A DNA stretch of 64,000 nucleotides. It comes from CBDIBC01 sp965276635. GTDB taxonomy: Bacteria > Actinomycetota > Acidimicrobiia > Acidimicrobiales > Palsa-688. Under the pieces are notes generated by a model. It worked only from the letters and a program-made list of their open reading frames with translations, had not been told where the DNA came from and searched no databases. This document shows positions 48,571-57,717 of the stretch, piece by piece. The DNA is taken from assembly GCA_965276635.1 (NCBI GenBank), contig CBDIBC010000005.1:620001-684000 (forward strand), in the 5' to 3' direction. How positions within the stretch are numbered: the stretch's first letter is position 1; every line of letters starts with the position of its first letter. The position numbers and the translations under genes were made by a program.

Positions 48571-49188
48571 TCAGCTGGCCTCCTGTGATCGGGCGGGAGA
48601 AAGGGCCCTCTGTTCGTCTACGGCAAGGGAGTGTAGGAAGGTGCTTAGACGGGCGGCCTCCTTCTGCGTGAGATCGTTCGGAAGGGCTACCGAGAGCACG
48701 AGACCGGGCCGCAGCGGATAGGGGTAGTTGATGAGGTCGTCGACCGGCAGGCGGGTCACTTCAACCGATGCCGGCGCGACCGCCTTGGTCTTCGAGGACC
48801 GAGCGACTCGCTTCGCAGTCCGGGAACCGTCCTCAGAGTGAGGACTCGCGTACTGCCAAGTCGAAGGACTCTGCAAGAACTGCAGGTATGTCGAGAGTCC
48901 TGTTCGGAAGCGCCGCCCGTACACGTTGAGGCTCTCGGGCTTGAGGTCTCCCATCTTCAAGCGCTCAAACCGTTGCACCAAGGCCCCAACGTCGACCCCG
49001 TCAAGCGCCAGGGACTCCCACTCCTCTGGCTCGACGGCTGAGAGGACGCCCTTACAGGCACCCTTGAGGGTGTTCGCCCAGTCTCGCTTCATCAGACCCT
49101 TTTGGGCCGCATAGTCAAAGAACCCGACAAGGTCTTTACCGGTAGCTTCCATCAGTACGGCTCCTTCCAGCTGCTTCTCGTACTGCAC
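48571..49188 (-). CDS. Unknown protein, possibly DNA-binding
   Basis: A 205-residue protein with GTG 49188 or ATG 49152. Residues about 15-110 (GKDLVGFFDYAAQKGLMKRDWANTLKGACKGVLSAVEPEEWESLALDGVDV...LNVYGRRFRTGLSTYLQFLQSPSTW) look like the helical core-binding domain of tyrosine recombinases, but no catalytic domain follows. The end has LPNDLTQKEAARLSTFLHSLAVDEQ. Function unknown; it may bind DNA of the island. Confidence 0.5.
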   Translation of the reverse strand: MQYEKQLEGAVLMEATGKDLVGFFDYAAQKGLMKRDWANTLKGACKGVLSAVEPEEWESLALDGVDVGALVQRFERLKMGDLKPESLNVYGRRFRTGLSTYLQFLQSPSTWQYASPHSEDGSRTAKRVARSSKTKAVAPASVEVTRLPVDDLINYPYPLRPGLVLSVALPNDLTQKEAARLSTFLHSLAVDEQRALSPARSQEAS

Positions 49189-49685
49189 TCGTGCTATCGA
49201 ATCACACCGATGTGAGTCCGGTCAAGCGCGGATGACCCGGAGTGTTAGATGCCGCCTGGGTCGTCGTTTGGCACGCAGCATGCGGGCGGTAGAGGATCGA
49301 GTCGCCGCTGCCCAATCGGACAAGGCCTCTGACCTGGGCTTTTCTGTTGGTACGGAGACCAGGGACGGAGGCGGGTACCGGACCAATGCCGAATCCACGG
49401 GAACCCAGTCGCCGCCCGCACTCGCCCGCTACGCCCGGGTCCGATCCCAACGAACAGTTGGATGCGGCACGGTCAGCACCGCCGCCAGCCTCACAATGAA
49501 CCACATCGAGTTGCATGATCAAGGACCATTCCGCACCGCCCGATCGCCCACCTACGCCGGGATAGGGCGGACGACCTCGCCGCCGGCCCGGCTGCTCGTT
49601 CGCTGGTGATGGCTCCATCCGGCCAGCCCACTGGACGATGTCCACTAGGTTGCCGAGGTACCGAAGGCGGCGTGCCATAGCGCCC
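49189..49685. other. Gene-free stretch downstream of hsdM
   Basis: About 500 bases between hsdM and the unknown gene, both transcribed leftwards. A minus-strand ORF starting at 49678 is open but its later part is not protein-like, so I do not call it. No hairpin or repeat stands out. Confidence 0.5.
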
Positions 49686-51167
49686 CTACTCCTCCGTCGC
49701 GTCGATTGGTAGCGAAGCGGCAAGCTCACTGAACTGGGCGAGGGCGGCTTCGAGTTCTTCGACGATCTCCGCTGCAAGTACACCGGGCGCCGGCAGCGAC
49801 GCAGCGTCGTCGAGAGATTCGTTGCGGAGCCAGGTGATGTCGAGGTTGGCCTTGTCCCGAGTGACCACTTCGTCGTAGGTGAAGCACCGGAGCCGTTCGC
49901 TCTCGACCCGCTTGCTGCGGTCGTCGGGCCAGTAGGCTTGGACGAAGTCGACGAGGTGTTCGGCTCGGAGCGGCTTGGTCTTCAGGGTGAAGTGCATGTT
50001 GGTGCGCAGGTCGTAGACCCACGTCTCCTTGGTCCACGCATCGGCGGCAGCCGGCTTGCGGTCGAAGAACACGACATTGGCCTTCACGCCTTGGGCGTAG
50101 AAGATGCCGGTCGGGAGGCGGAGGATCGTGTGCAGGTCACACTCGGCGAGCAGGCGTCGGCGGATCGTCTCGCCCGCGCCAGCTTCGAAGAGGACGTTGT
50201 CGGGCAACACCACCGCGGCGCGCCCGCCGATCTTCAGCATGCCCTTGATGTGCTGCAGGAAGTTGAGCTGCTTGTTCGATGTCGACGCCCAGAAGTCGTC
50301 GCGCACGACCACGAGGTCTTCGCGCTCGGCCTCACCCGCCTCGTTGACCATCGTCATCGACGACTTGCGTCCAAACGGCGGGTTGGCGGCGACGACGTCG
50401 ACGCGGACGCCGCTGTCGGAGCGCAGCGCATCGGCGACGGTCACGAGGCTCGGGCCGTTCGGGGTGCCGATGCCGTGCAGCAGCAGGTTCATCGCGCACA
50501 GGCGGGCCGTGCCGTCGACGATCTCCCAGCCATGGACCGCTTCGTCACGTAGGAAGCGCTTGTCGTCGGCATCCATCTCGGCGACGTGGTGATCGACGAG
50601 CCACTCGTGCGCGGCGAGCAGGAACCCGCCGGTGCCGCACGCAGGGTCAGCGATTGTCTCGCCGGGCTTCGGTTGCAGGCAGGCGATCATCGCCCGGGTC
50701 AGCGCCCGCGGCGTGAAGTACTGCCCGGCACCTGACTTCGTGTCCTCGGCGCCCTTCCGGAGCAGCCCCTCGTAGGCGTCGCCCTTGAGGTCAGCGTCGA
50801 CCGCGGTCCAGGTTTCCTCGTTGATGAGGTTGACCACCAGACGGCGCAGCTTGGCCGGATCCTGGATGCGGTTCTGGGCCTTGCGGAAGATCGTTCCCAA
50901 GGTGCCGGGCTGTCGGCCCAGCTCTTCGAGTATGTGGCGGTAGTGAGTCTCGAGCTCGTCGCCGTCGCGGTCGAGCAGCGACTGCCAGTCGAGTCCGTAT
51001 GGGACCACCTCACCGAGGCCAGCCTTCTGGCGCTCGTCTGCCATCTTGAGGAAGAGAAGATACGTCAGCTGCTCGACGTACTCGATGGTCGACACGCCGT
51101 CGTCGCGAAGCACGTTGCAAAAGTTCCACAGCTTCTGGACGAGTTGGTTCGAGTTCACCACCGACAT
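49686..51167 (-). CDS. hsdM: Type I restriction-modification methylase subunit HsdM
   Basis: The 493-residue N6-adenine methylase has the helical N-terminal domain (LVQKLWNFCNVLRDDGVSTIEYVEQLTYLLFLKMADE), GQYFTPRALTRAM (about 150), the SAM site DPACGTGGFLLAAHEW (about 173) and catalytic NPPFGRKSS (about 261). Two copies join one HsdS to methylate the recognition site. ATG 51167 overlaps the DUF4411 stop (ATGA). It is separated from hsdS by two inserted defence genes. Confidence 0.95.
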   Translation of the reverse strand: MSVVNSNQLVQKLWNFCNVLRDDGVSTIEYVEQLTYLLFLKMADERQKAGLGEVVPYGLDWQSLLDRDGDELETHYRHILEELGRQPGTLGTIFRKAQNRIQDPAKLRRLVVNLINEETWTAVDADLKGDAYEGLLRKGAEDTKSGAGQYFTPRALTRAMIACLQPKPGETIADPACGTGGFLLAAHEWLVDHHVAEMDADDKRFLRDEAVHGWEIVDGTARLCAMNLLLHGIGTPNGPSLVTVADALRSDSGVRVDVVAANPPFGRKSSMTMVNEAGEAEREDLVVVRDDFWASTSNKQLNFLQHIKGMLKIGGRAAVVLPDNVLFEAGAGETIRRRLLAECDLHTILRLPTGIFYAQGVKANVVFFDRKPAAADAWTKETWVYDLRTNMHFTLKTKPLRAEHLVDFVQAYWPDDRSKRVESERLRCFTYDEVVTRDKANLDITWLRNESLDDAASLPAPGVLAAEIVEELEAALAQFSELAASLPIDATEE

Positions 51168-51664
51168 CAGGCTGCACCGGGAAGGACGAACCGGGCCCGT
51201 TCGACGCGCAACATGTGGAAGGGCGTGCACCAGGCCACCCCGTTGGCGGCAGCAGCATTAGGGATTTTGATCCGCTTGCGGCCGTCGCTGAGCCGCTCGT
51301 GCGTCACAATGGTATGGCCACCCGCGTGCGCCTGAGCTACGAGGAACGAGTCGGCGGCGTTCGCGAACTCGGCTTTGGCGGCTGCGTCGAAGTCAGGGGA
51401 GTCGTTCGCCCAGCGGTTGACCGCAGCGACGGCGCGTACTTCAACGGTGGTGAGCGCCAGGAAGAAGCCGCGCCGAGCATGCGCCCACTCGCTGAGATCG
51501 TCACCCCGCTCGATCAGCTCGTCGTAGACTCGCTCGACGCTGTGCACGGTGCCCGACGCGGTCGCCTTATCGAGCCATTCCCAGAACGCGGGGCAAAAGT
51601 CGAACCCGTAGTGGTTATTCTTCGCGGAGATGAACACGTTGGCGTCGAGCAGGTACGCCATCAC
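51167..51664 (-). CDS. DUF4411 PIN-like protein
   Basis: The 165-residue protein begins AYLLDANVFISAKNNHYGFDFCPAFWEWLD, the signature of DUF4411, a PIN-like nuclease fold with Asp in LLDAN. Further acids are in YDELIERGDD and ANAADSFLVA. Members stand next to ImmA/IrrE-HTH genes as a toxin-antitoxin-like pair. Its stop overlaps hsdM and its start overlaps the ImmA gene (ATGATGG at 51661-51664), so it is embedded in the restriction operon. Confidence 0.82.
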   Translation of the reverse strand: MMAYLLDANVFISAKNNHYGFDFCPAFWEWLDKATASGTVHSVERVYDELIERGDDLSEWAHARRGFFLALTTVEVRAVAAVNRWANDSPDFDAAAKAEFANAADSFLVAQAHAGGHTIVTHERLSDGRKRIKIPNAAAANGVAWCTPFHMLRVERARFVLPGAA

Positions 51665-52824
51665 ACAACTCCGAGCCGTTCCGCTAGACGGTCGAATGTG
51701 GCGGCCTTCTTCAATCCGAGCAAGCTGAAGGCCTCGGTGTACGACGTCTGGCCCTCCAATGCGCTGGCGACGAGTGCGCGGGCGAACCGCTTGCCGATCT
51801 GCACCGGCTTGGTGTTGTAGTAGTAGCCGCCGCTTTCCCGTTCGGCCATGAGCGCTGCAACGCGAGCGCGTTCGCTCTCCAGGTCGTCGAGGTACTTGTC
51901 CCAGGTGAGGGCGCCGGCTTCACGCATCCGACCGAGGATGACCTGGGTGCTCACCCGGAAGTGCTCGGCGAGTGGCTGGAGCTGCGCGTCCAGGTCGCCG
52001 GTCGGATCGAGCCAGGTACGGAACTCACCCATCGGGACCAGGAGCTCGGCTGCAACCTCGTTGCACCAACGCTCGACCGCGTTCGTGCGGGTGGACTGTG
52101 GATCGAGATCGGACAAGGCCGTCTCGCCGAGCAAGAGGTGAGCGAGCTCGTGTGCGAGGGTGAAGACCTGCGCGGCCTTGCTGTCCGCGCCGTTGACGAA
52201 CACGACTGCGGCGTATCGATCGGCGAGCGCAAAGCCGCGGAATTGCCGTGGGTCGAGCTTGCGGTGCGTGTCGGATCCGACGATTCCGCTGATCATCACG
52301 AGCACGCCGGCCGCCTCGGCGTGCTCGCGCAGCCACGTCAGCGCTGCGTCCCAGCTGCTGCAGCGGCCGCGGGTCTCCACCGTCCAATCCAGCAGGATGC
52401 GCATCTGATCGGCTGCGCTGTCGACCGAGCCGTTCAGCGCGGCGGTTCCAACGAACGCCAGCGGTGGCTCACCGTTGAGCAGCTGGTGGTCCCGGTACCA
52501 CTCCTGACGGGCCTGGCAGGTGTAGACGATGTCGAGCAGATCTGCCGATACGCTCTGGCCAACGCCGCCAACTGGCAGGTCGCTGATCGTGCGGAAGTCG
52601 GGGATCGGGACCTTCTCAACCGGAGGTTCCTCGAGGAACAGGAAGCCGACCGGCGTATGGGTACCGTGCGCGAACGTTTCCAGTTGCTTCAGCGTTGGTG
52701 TCTCGTGTCCGCCGAGCCAGTCGTCGAAGCGAGGGAAGCGCCTGGCCAAGGTTTCGTCGTCGATACCCGAGCGCGCGCGGGCCCACTCTAGCAAGCTCGG
52801 CCGTACCTCGACCCGCACGCTCAC
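51661..52824 (-). CDS. XRE-ImmA/IrrE metallopeptidase (antitoxin/regulator)
   Basis: The 387-residue protein has an N-terminal HTH-like region (SLLEWARARSGIDDETLARRFPRFDDWLGGHETPTLKQLETFAHGTHTPVGFLFLEEP) and the zinc protease motif LAHELAHLLLG near residue 222, followed by a Glu in CNEVAAELLVP. ImmA/IrrE proteins cleave repressors or antitoxins after DNA damage or phage attack. GTG 52824 follows AGGAGG at about ten bases. It is paired with DUF4411 inside the hsd operon. Confidence 0.88.
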   Translation of the reverse strand: MSVRVEVRPSLLEWARARSGIDDETLARRFPRFDDWLGGHETPTLKQLETFAHGTHTPVGFLFLEEPPVEKVPIPDFRTISDLPVGGVGQSVSADLLDIVYTCQARQEWYRDHQLLNGEPPLAFVGTAALNGSVDSAADQMRILLDWTVETRGRCSSWDAALTWLREHAEAAGVLVMISGIVGSDTHRKLDPRQFRGFALADRYAAVVFVNGADSKAAQVFTLAHELAHLLLGETALSDLDPQSTRTNAVERWCNEVAAELLVPMGEFRTWLDPTGDLDAQLQPLAEHFRVSTQVILGRMREAGALTWDKYLDDLESERARVAALMAERESGGYYYNTKPVQIGKRFARALVASALEGQTSYTEAFSLLGLKKAATFDRLAERLGVV

Positions 52825-52894
52825 GACCAAACACCTCCTCGACACCTTGTGGACGAACCTCCGTACGACCGTACCGAGGGGGTGTGACGAACGA

Positions 52895-54322
52895 TCACGC
52901 CGGTTTCCTCGCCCGACGTGACAACTTCGGCGTCGCCGCCCGCTCCGCCGCAACCCGCTCCAGCAGCCGGGATGCCGGCTCGTCACTCGGATCCTGCGGA
53001 ACCAACTTCCCGTCGAAGGCCGCTTTCAGGACCGAACCCCGTAACGCCCGCGACTGAGCCAACCCTGCGTCGATCGCTCGGTCGCAAGCATCGAGGAAGG
53101 AGAACTGCCGTTCGACCTCTTCAACGATCCTGAGCTGTTCCTCGACAGGCGGGAGGGCAACCCGGATCCCTCGGAGCTTCGCCTGAGAGATGTTGCGCAT
53201 CGACTCCTTCGTTCCCGTCGCCAACGCCTCGATCTGGTCGCGCGCCGGCGCTGACCTTAGGTATTGGAGCAGCCACGCGCGGGACACGCCGGCCTCTGGC
53301 ACGAGCCGAAGGCTCTTGTCACTCAGGATGAGATTCGGCTGGTCCATCCCGACGAGCACGCACGCGCCTACGTACTCACTGGTGTTCGCCCGTGAGAAGA
53401 GGAGATCCCCCGCTTGAATCGTCCAGCTGGGATCGATCCGGGAGCCCGCAGGGATCGCCTTGTTCTCGTCGGCGCGGAACTCGCCCCAGGTCATGGCGCT
53501 CACCTTGACGACGCCGATCTCATTGGCTTGAGCAGGGTCACCGAGCGTGGCGAACGACTTGCCCGCCTCAATTCGGGCGAGCAGGTCTCCAACCTCGGAC
53601 CAAGCCCAGCCCTTCGGAAGTGACGGGCCGGGACGAGCTTCGGCACCGAGGTCGGCGAGGAGCTTGGCGGCGGGAGTATCTGTGGGGTCTGGGGATACTA
53701 GGCGGCCGGTGACGGCAGCAGACAGGACGGCGTCTCGCATGCGCTTGAGGAGCTGGCGAACGTTGCCGACTCCGGCTTCGCCGGCGTCGAGCTTGGAGAA
53801 AGCTTCATCGATCGCCACGACGATCCGCTCTTGCTCAGCCATTGGCGCCACAGGCAGCTGAAGCGCACGAAGATCACTCAGATTGATCCGCGGCCGACCG
53901 ACTCCCTTGATCGACCCGCTGACCTGGCTTCGGGTCTGAGGAGCGTTCAAGGCCCCCGCCAGATACGCAGGTATAACACTCTCGGCGGGCCGCACCCTGA
54001 TGCAGTCGGCCTTGACGATCGCCGGGCCCAGCGAGGAGGGCGCCAGACAAGCACGAGGTAACAGCTCCCCAAGTGACGCGACCAGCACGTCGTTCTCCTG
54101 TACCGAATGCTTCTGCAGGCGATCGAAACGCTCGTCCGAGATGTGTGCCCGCTCATCACGAAACACCCCGTCACCGATGTTCTGCAGGCGGACAACGCGC
54201 GGACCGGCGTCGGTATAGTGCTCGGTCTTCAGATTCGACCCAAACGGACCGTCCGTGACACCGCCGATCGCAGCGAGCTCCTCCACGCTCGCTCGTGCCC
54301 ATCCCTCCGGCAGCTTGGTCAT
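52895..54322 (-). CDS. hsdS: Type I restriction-modification specificity subunit HsdS
   Basis: The 475-residue protein has two target-recognition domains (about 5-190 and 230-410), each ending in the conserved helical repeat: LPVAPMAEQERIVVAIDEAFSKLDA and LPPVEEQLRIVEEVERQFSFLDACD. Each domain recognises one half of a split DNA target. ATG 54322 overlaps the hsdR stop (ATGA). Full length, no visible damage. Confidence 0.95.
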   Translation of the reverse strand: MTKLPEGWARASVEELAAIGGVTDGPFGSNLKTEHYTDAGPRVVRLQNIGDGVFRDERAHISDERFDRLQKHSVQENDVLVASLGELLPRACLAPSSLGPAIVKADCIRVRPAESVIPAYLAGALNAPQTRSQVSGSIKGVGRPRINLSDLRALQLPVAPMAEQERIVVAIDEAFSKLDAGEAGVGNVRQLLKRMRDAVLSAAVTGRLVSPDPTDTPAAKLLADLGAEARPGPSLPKGWAWSEVGDLLARIEAGKSFATLGDPAQANEIGVVKVSAMTWGEFRADENKAIPAGSRIDPSWTIQAGDLLFSRANTSEYVGACVLVGMDQPNLILSDKSLRLVPEAGVSRAWLLQYLRSAPARDQIEALATGTKESMRNISQAKLRGIRVALPPVEEQLRIVEEVERQFSFLDACDRAIDAGLAQSRALRGSVLKAAFDGKLVPQDPSDEPASRLLERVAAERAATPKLSRRARKPA

Positions 54323-57129
54323 GCGACCACTTCCTGGGTGAGTTTGTCGAGGAGGGGTGCAAGGCGACCGGCGAAAGCGGTATTGGCGCGGCCGTAGCCA
54401 CCGTGGCCGACGAAAGGTTCGAGCTCAAAGTCGTCAGGTGCGATGGTCAGGCTGGTGGCGAGGTGGTCCTTGATCCTCGTGAGCCACACGAGCTGCTCGT
54501 CGGAGAACGTGGTTCCCGCCTGCTCCTGCTGGGCGAGCCAGCTCTGGAAACGTTCGTCGACCGTCAGCGGGTAGGCGACGAGATCGCGCTCGGGGTCGAG
54601 AGCCTTTCGGACGAGGGAGATGAGGTTCGTGAACTGCTTGCCCGCCGATCCGCGGACTCGTGACGCTTCGAGGGATTCGTAGGCCGCCCAGAGCCGTTCG
54701 GGAGTCCAGCTGTACGGCGGCCGTCCGATCGTGACGGCGAGCTCCTTTATCGTCTTGAGGGTGAGCCGCTTGCCGTACGGGCGGGAGTAGAGGATCTGGA
54801 GGGCGTCGATGTCGTCTCGGTGCTCGACGACGAAGGCCTGCCACGAGTCGATGGTCTGACGGGCCCGGTCGGTTGCGTCGAGGGAGAAGCCGGCGTCGAG
54901 GATCTCGTCCTTGGAGGTCTCGTCGAGCACCTGGGTGTAGCTGCGGCGAACATCGAGCAACTTGGTGCGCAGCGTCGGCCGCTCGGCCAGGATCCGACAG
55001 GCCTGCTCCACGAGCTCGCCCCGAGCGCCCTGGACCTGCTCATCGCTGGGATCGGCGCCACCATTCGCCGCGGAGGCGCGGTCCCATGCGGTGTCGATGT
55101 CGACGGCGTCAGTGAGAACCCGGACGAGGTCGGTTAGATCGACGCCATCGGAGGCGTCGGCCAGCTCGGCCCGGTCATCGCTGGAGATGACGCGATCGAG
55201 GCGGGCGAGGCGCCCAGCGATGGTCGACACGACGTCGAGGTCGCGCACGCCGGCCGCGACTTGATCGAGCAGCTTCTTGAGCGACTCGGTCTTGCGACGC
55301 TCGAGCGGGTTCGTGTCGTTGAACTCAGCTTCGGTGACCCCGACGGCGTCGACGATCACGAAGTGCGTCTTGGCGGTGGCGTCGGCGGAGACGGCCTGAA
55401 GGTCGTTGGGATCGATGACCCGCACGCCGCGGCCCTTCATCTGCTCGAAGAAGTTCCGCGACCGCACCTGGCGCATGAACATCACGCACTCGAGCGGGCG
55501 CACGTCGGTGCCGGTCGCGATCATGTCGACGGTTACGGCGATGCGCGGGTTGAAGCTGTTTCGGAACTGGTTGAGCAGGTCCTCGGGCTTCACGCCGGTG
55601 GTGCGGTAGGTGATCTTCACGGCGAAGTCATTGCCGCGGCCGAACTCCTCCCGACAGATGCGCACGATGTCATCGGCGTGGCTGTCGTCCTTAGCGAAAA
55701 TCAGGGTCTTGGGGACCTCGCTGCGGCCGGGGAAGATCCCGCCATCGTCGAGCGGCTTGAACAGGTTGTCGCGGAAGGTGCGGATCACGGTGCGGATCTG
55801 GTCGACGGCGACCGCGTCGCGGTCGAGCTGCTTGGCGTCGTAGACGACGTCCTCGTCCAGCTTCTCGAGCCGGACCTTACGGGTCTGGCGTTCACGGAAC
55901 TTGGTGACAAGCCCGGCTTCGACGGTCGAGCCTTGCTCGCTGATCTTGGTGCGGATCCGGTAGACGTCGAAGTCGACGTTCACGCCGTCCGCGACGGCCT
56001 CGGCGTGGCCGTACTCGACGACGAGGTTCTGGTTGAAGAAGCCGAACGTCTGTTTGGCCGGCGTAGCGGTGAGTCCAACGAGGAACGCGTCGAAGTATTC
56101 GATGACCTGCCGCCACACCCCGTAGATCGATCGGTGACACTCGTCGACGATCACCACGTCGAACGTCTCGGTCGGGATGGTTGGGTTGTAGGTCACGTCG
56201 ACGGGCCGGTCCGGCTCGATCTCGGACCCGGACTTCTCGTCGACGTCCTCGGGCAGCTCCTCCTCGCCGCGCAGCATCGAGTAGAGGCGCTGCACCGTGG
56301 TGATGACCACCCGCGCCGCGGGGTCGATGCGGTTCGAGGTGAGCAGCTGGACGTTGTAGAGGTCGGTGAACTTGCGGCCGTCGCCCGGCGTAGCGAACTG
56401 CTGGAACTCCCGCAGCGTCTGGCGGCCCAGGTTGGCCCGGTCGACCAGGAATAGCACCCGCTCCGCTCCGGCGGTCAGCACCAGCCGATAGGCCAGGTTG
56501 GCGGCCATGAACGTCTTGCCCGAACCGGTCGCCATCTGCGCCAACGCCCGGGGATGGTTGTGGATCATCGAGCCCTCGACGCCGTTGATCGCTTCCACCT
56601 GAATGCGCCGCAGCCCCTCGGGGCCGACCGGCCCGAGGCGCTGGACCCGCGCCCGCAGCGACCCCCCGTCGGCGTCGTCGATCCAACGACGCAGCCACCG
56701 GGCCAGCGTCTCGGGCCGATGGAAGGTGACCACCGGCCGCGACCGGGGGTCGGGGTCGAACCCGTCGGTGAACATCGTCTCGTCGCCGGTCGACTCATAG
56801 AGAAACGGCAGGGGTGCTACGAGCGCGGTGAGGTCCTTCGGAACCCCGGCTGCGTACTTGGCGGACTGCGGCTCCACACCCGCCAACGGCGTGCCGGATG
56901 GCTTCGCTTCGACGGCCCCCACGGCCTTGCCGTCGACGAACATCAGGTAGTCGGCGCGGCCATGCCCCAGCGCCATGATGAACTCCCGGACGGCAACACC
57001 CTGGCCGGCGTACAGATTCATCTCGTCCCGGCTCTGCACCTCCCAGCCGCAGGCGACGAGCTGGCGGTCGATCTCGACGCGGGCGCGCGCCTCTGCGGCG
57101 AGGTACGCGTCACCCGTCACGCTCGTCAT
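54319..57129 (-). CDS. hsdR: Type I restriction endonuclease motor subunit HsdR
   Basis: The 936-residue protein has a PD-(D/E)xK nuclease near the N-terminus (Asp60 in GRADYLMFVDG; EAK at 74-76). The helicase motor has Walker A ATGSGKTFMAANLAYRL, DECHRSIYGVW, GLTATPAK, and motif VI-like MRQVRSRNFFEQMKGRGVRV. It translocates and cuts unmodified DNA. ATG 57129 overlaps the stop of the small HTH gene (ATGA). With hsdS and hsdM it makes a complete type I system. Confidence 0.95.
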   Translation of the reverse strand: MTSVTGDAYLAAEARARVEIDRQLVACGWEVQSRDEMNLYAGQGVAVREFIMALGHGRADYLMFVDGKAVGAVEAKPSGTPLAGVEPQSAKYAAGVPKDLTALVAPLPFLYESTGDETMFTDGFDPDPRSRPVVTFHRPETLARWLRRWIDDADGGSLRARVQRLGPVGPEGLRRIQVEAINGVEGSMIHNHPRALAQMATGSGKTFMAANLAYRLVLTAGAERVLFLVDRANLGRQTLREFQQFATPGDGRKFTDLYNVQLLTSNRIDPAARVVITTVQRLYSMLRGEEELPEDVDEKSGSEIEPDRPVDVTYNPTIPTETFDVVIVDECHRSIYGVWRQVIEYFDAFLVGLTATPAKQTFGFFNQNLVVEYGHAEAVADGVNVDFDVYRIRTKISEQGSTVEAGLVTKFRERQTRKVRLEKLDEDVVYDAKQLDRDAVAVDQIRTVIRTFRDNLFKPLDDGGIFPGRSEVPKTLIFAKDDSHADDIVRICREEFGRGNDFAVKITYRTTGVKPEDLLNQFRNSFNPRIAVTVDMIATGTDVRPLECVMFMRQVRSRNFFEQMKGRGVRVIDPNDLQAVSADATAKTHFVIVDAVGVTEAEFNDTNPLERRKTESLKKLLDQVAAGVRDLDVVSTIAGRLARLDRVISSDDRAELADASDGVDLTDLVRVLTDAVDIDTAWDRASAANGGADPSDEQVQGARGELVEQACRILAERPTLRTKLLDVRRSYTQVLDETSKDEILDAGFSLDATDRARQTIDSWQAFVVEHRDDIDALQILYSRPYGKRLTLKTIKELAVTIGRPPYSWTPERLWAAYESLEASRVRGSAGKQFTNLISLVRKALDPERDLVAYPLTVDERFQSWLAQQEQAGTTFSDEQLVWLTRIKDHLATSLTIAPDDFELEPFVGHGGYGRANTAFAGRLAPLLDKLTQEVVA

Positions 57130-57347
57130 CTGCTCGCCTTGGACGGTCGCCCGGACGGCCTCTTATAATTTGCTCTCCAAGACTCGATCTCAGACCGAAG
57201 CCAGAGCAACGGACGTCCCGGTCCCATGTCGATCACTGGACGCGGCATCTCCGGATAGCGACGTTGATAGACGCTCACGGTGTTCCTGTGTGCTAGCCCG
57301 AGCATGGTGGCGATCTCGTACGCGTCCACGAGGTCATCCACATTCAC
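57126..57347 (-). CDS. Small HTH (AlpA/MerR-like) protein leading the restriction operon
   Basis: A 73-residue protein from GTG 57347: NVDDLVDAYEIATMLGLAHRNTVSVYQRRYPEMPRPVIDMGPGRPLLWLRSEIESWRANYKRPSGRP. It is a winged HTH of the excisionase/AlpA type. It overlaps hsdR by four bases and is divergent from xis. The position suggests that it times restriction expression after transfer, or helps excision. The upstream extension to 57509 is not protein-like. Confidence 0.7.
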   Translation of the reverse strand: MNVDDLVDAYEIATMLGLAHRNTVSVYQRRYPEMPRPVIDMGPGRPLLWLRSEIESWRANYKRPSGRPSKASR

Positions 57348-57378
57348 TCGCCGGCCCACGGAAACCAGATTACTCGTG

Positions 57379-57419
57379 TTGACAGGATTGTCCAGGACTG
57401 GTAGATTACGGGAGTAATC
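57379..57419 (+). promoter_or_regulatory. Promoter of xis-int with an operator over the -10 box
   Basis: TTGACA at 57379-57384 and TAGATT at 57402-57407 are spaced by 17 bases, a good sigma-70-type match. A perfect inverted repeat GATTAC-GGGA-GTAATC (57404-57419) overlaps the -10 box, so a bound protein would block transcription. Either small HTH protein next to it could be the ligand. Confidence 0.6.
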
Positions 57420-57485
57420 ATATAAGTGGCCCCGGCGGTGCGCTAACACCCCGGGGCCTGGCCAAGACCCGTAGGAGGTCCCGAC

Positions 57486-57701
57486 ATGGCCGAGCATACG
57501 CTCACCCACCCTGCCCTCGATGCGTTTGAGGGACGGCTAACCGTAACCGTCGAGGAGGCTGCCGGCGTCCTCGGACTCGGACGCAGCGCCGCCTACGAGG
57601 CCGCTCGGAGGGGTGACATCCCGACCCGCCGGCTTGGCCGACGCATCGTCGTTCCGGTGCCCCTGCTGCTGCAGTGGCTCGGCGTCCCTGTCGCAGCCTG
57701 A
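57486..57701 (+). CDS. xis: Excisionase-like HTH protein
   Basis: A 71-residue protein with LTVTVEEAAGVLGLGRSAAYEAARRGDIPTRRLGRRIVVPVPLLLQWLG, the excisionase/MerR-type HTH. GGAGGT lies seven bases before ATG 57486. It is followed at 16 bases by the integrase, the standard xis-int arrangement. It should bind near the attachment arm and steer recombination towards excision. Confidence 0.85.
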   Translation: MAEHTLTHPALDAFEGRLTVTVEEAAGVLGLGRSAAYEAARRGDIPTRRLGRRIVVPVPLLLQWLGVPVAA

Positions 57702-57717
57702 GCAGGCGGACAGCACG

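Noticed and set aside
49202..49678. Minus-strand ORF starting MARRLRYLGNLVDIVQWAG
   Set aside because: The first 40 codons look protein-like, but the rest is random-looking and no family is recognised; left as gene-free.
55261..56454. 397-codon plus-strand ORF
   Set aside because: Antisense to hsdR, whose helicase motifs are unambiguous.
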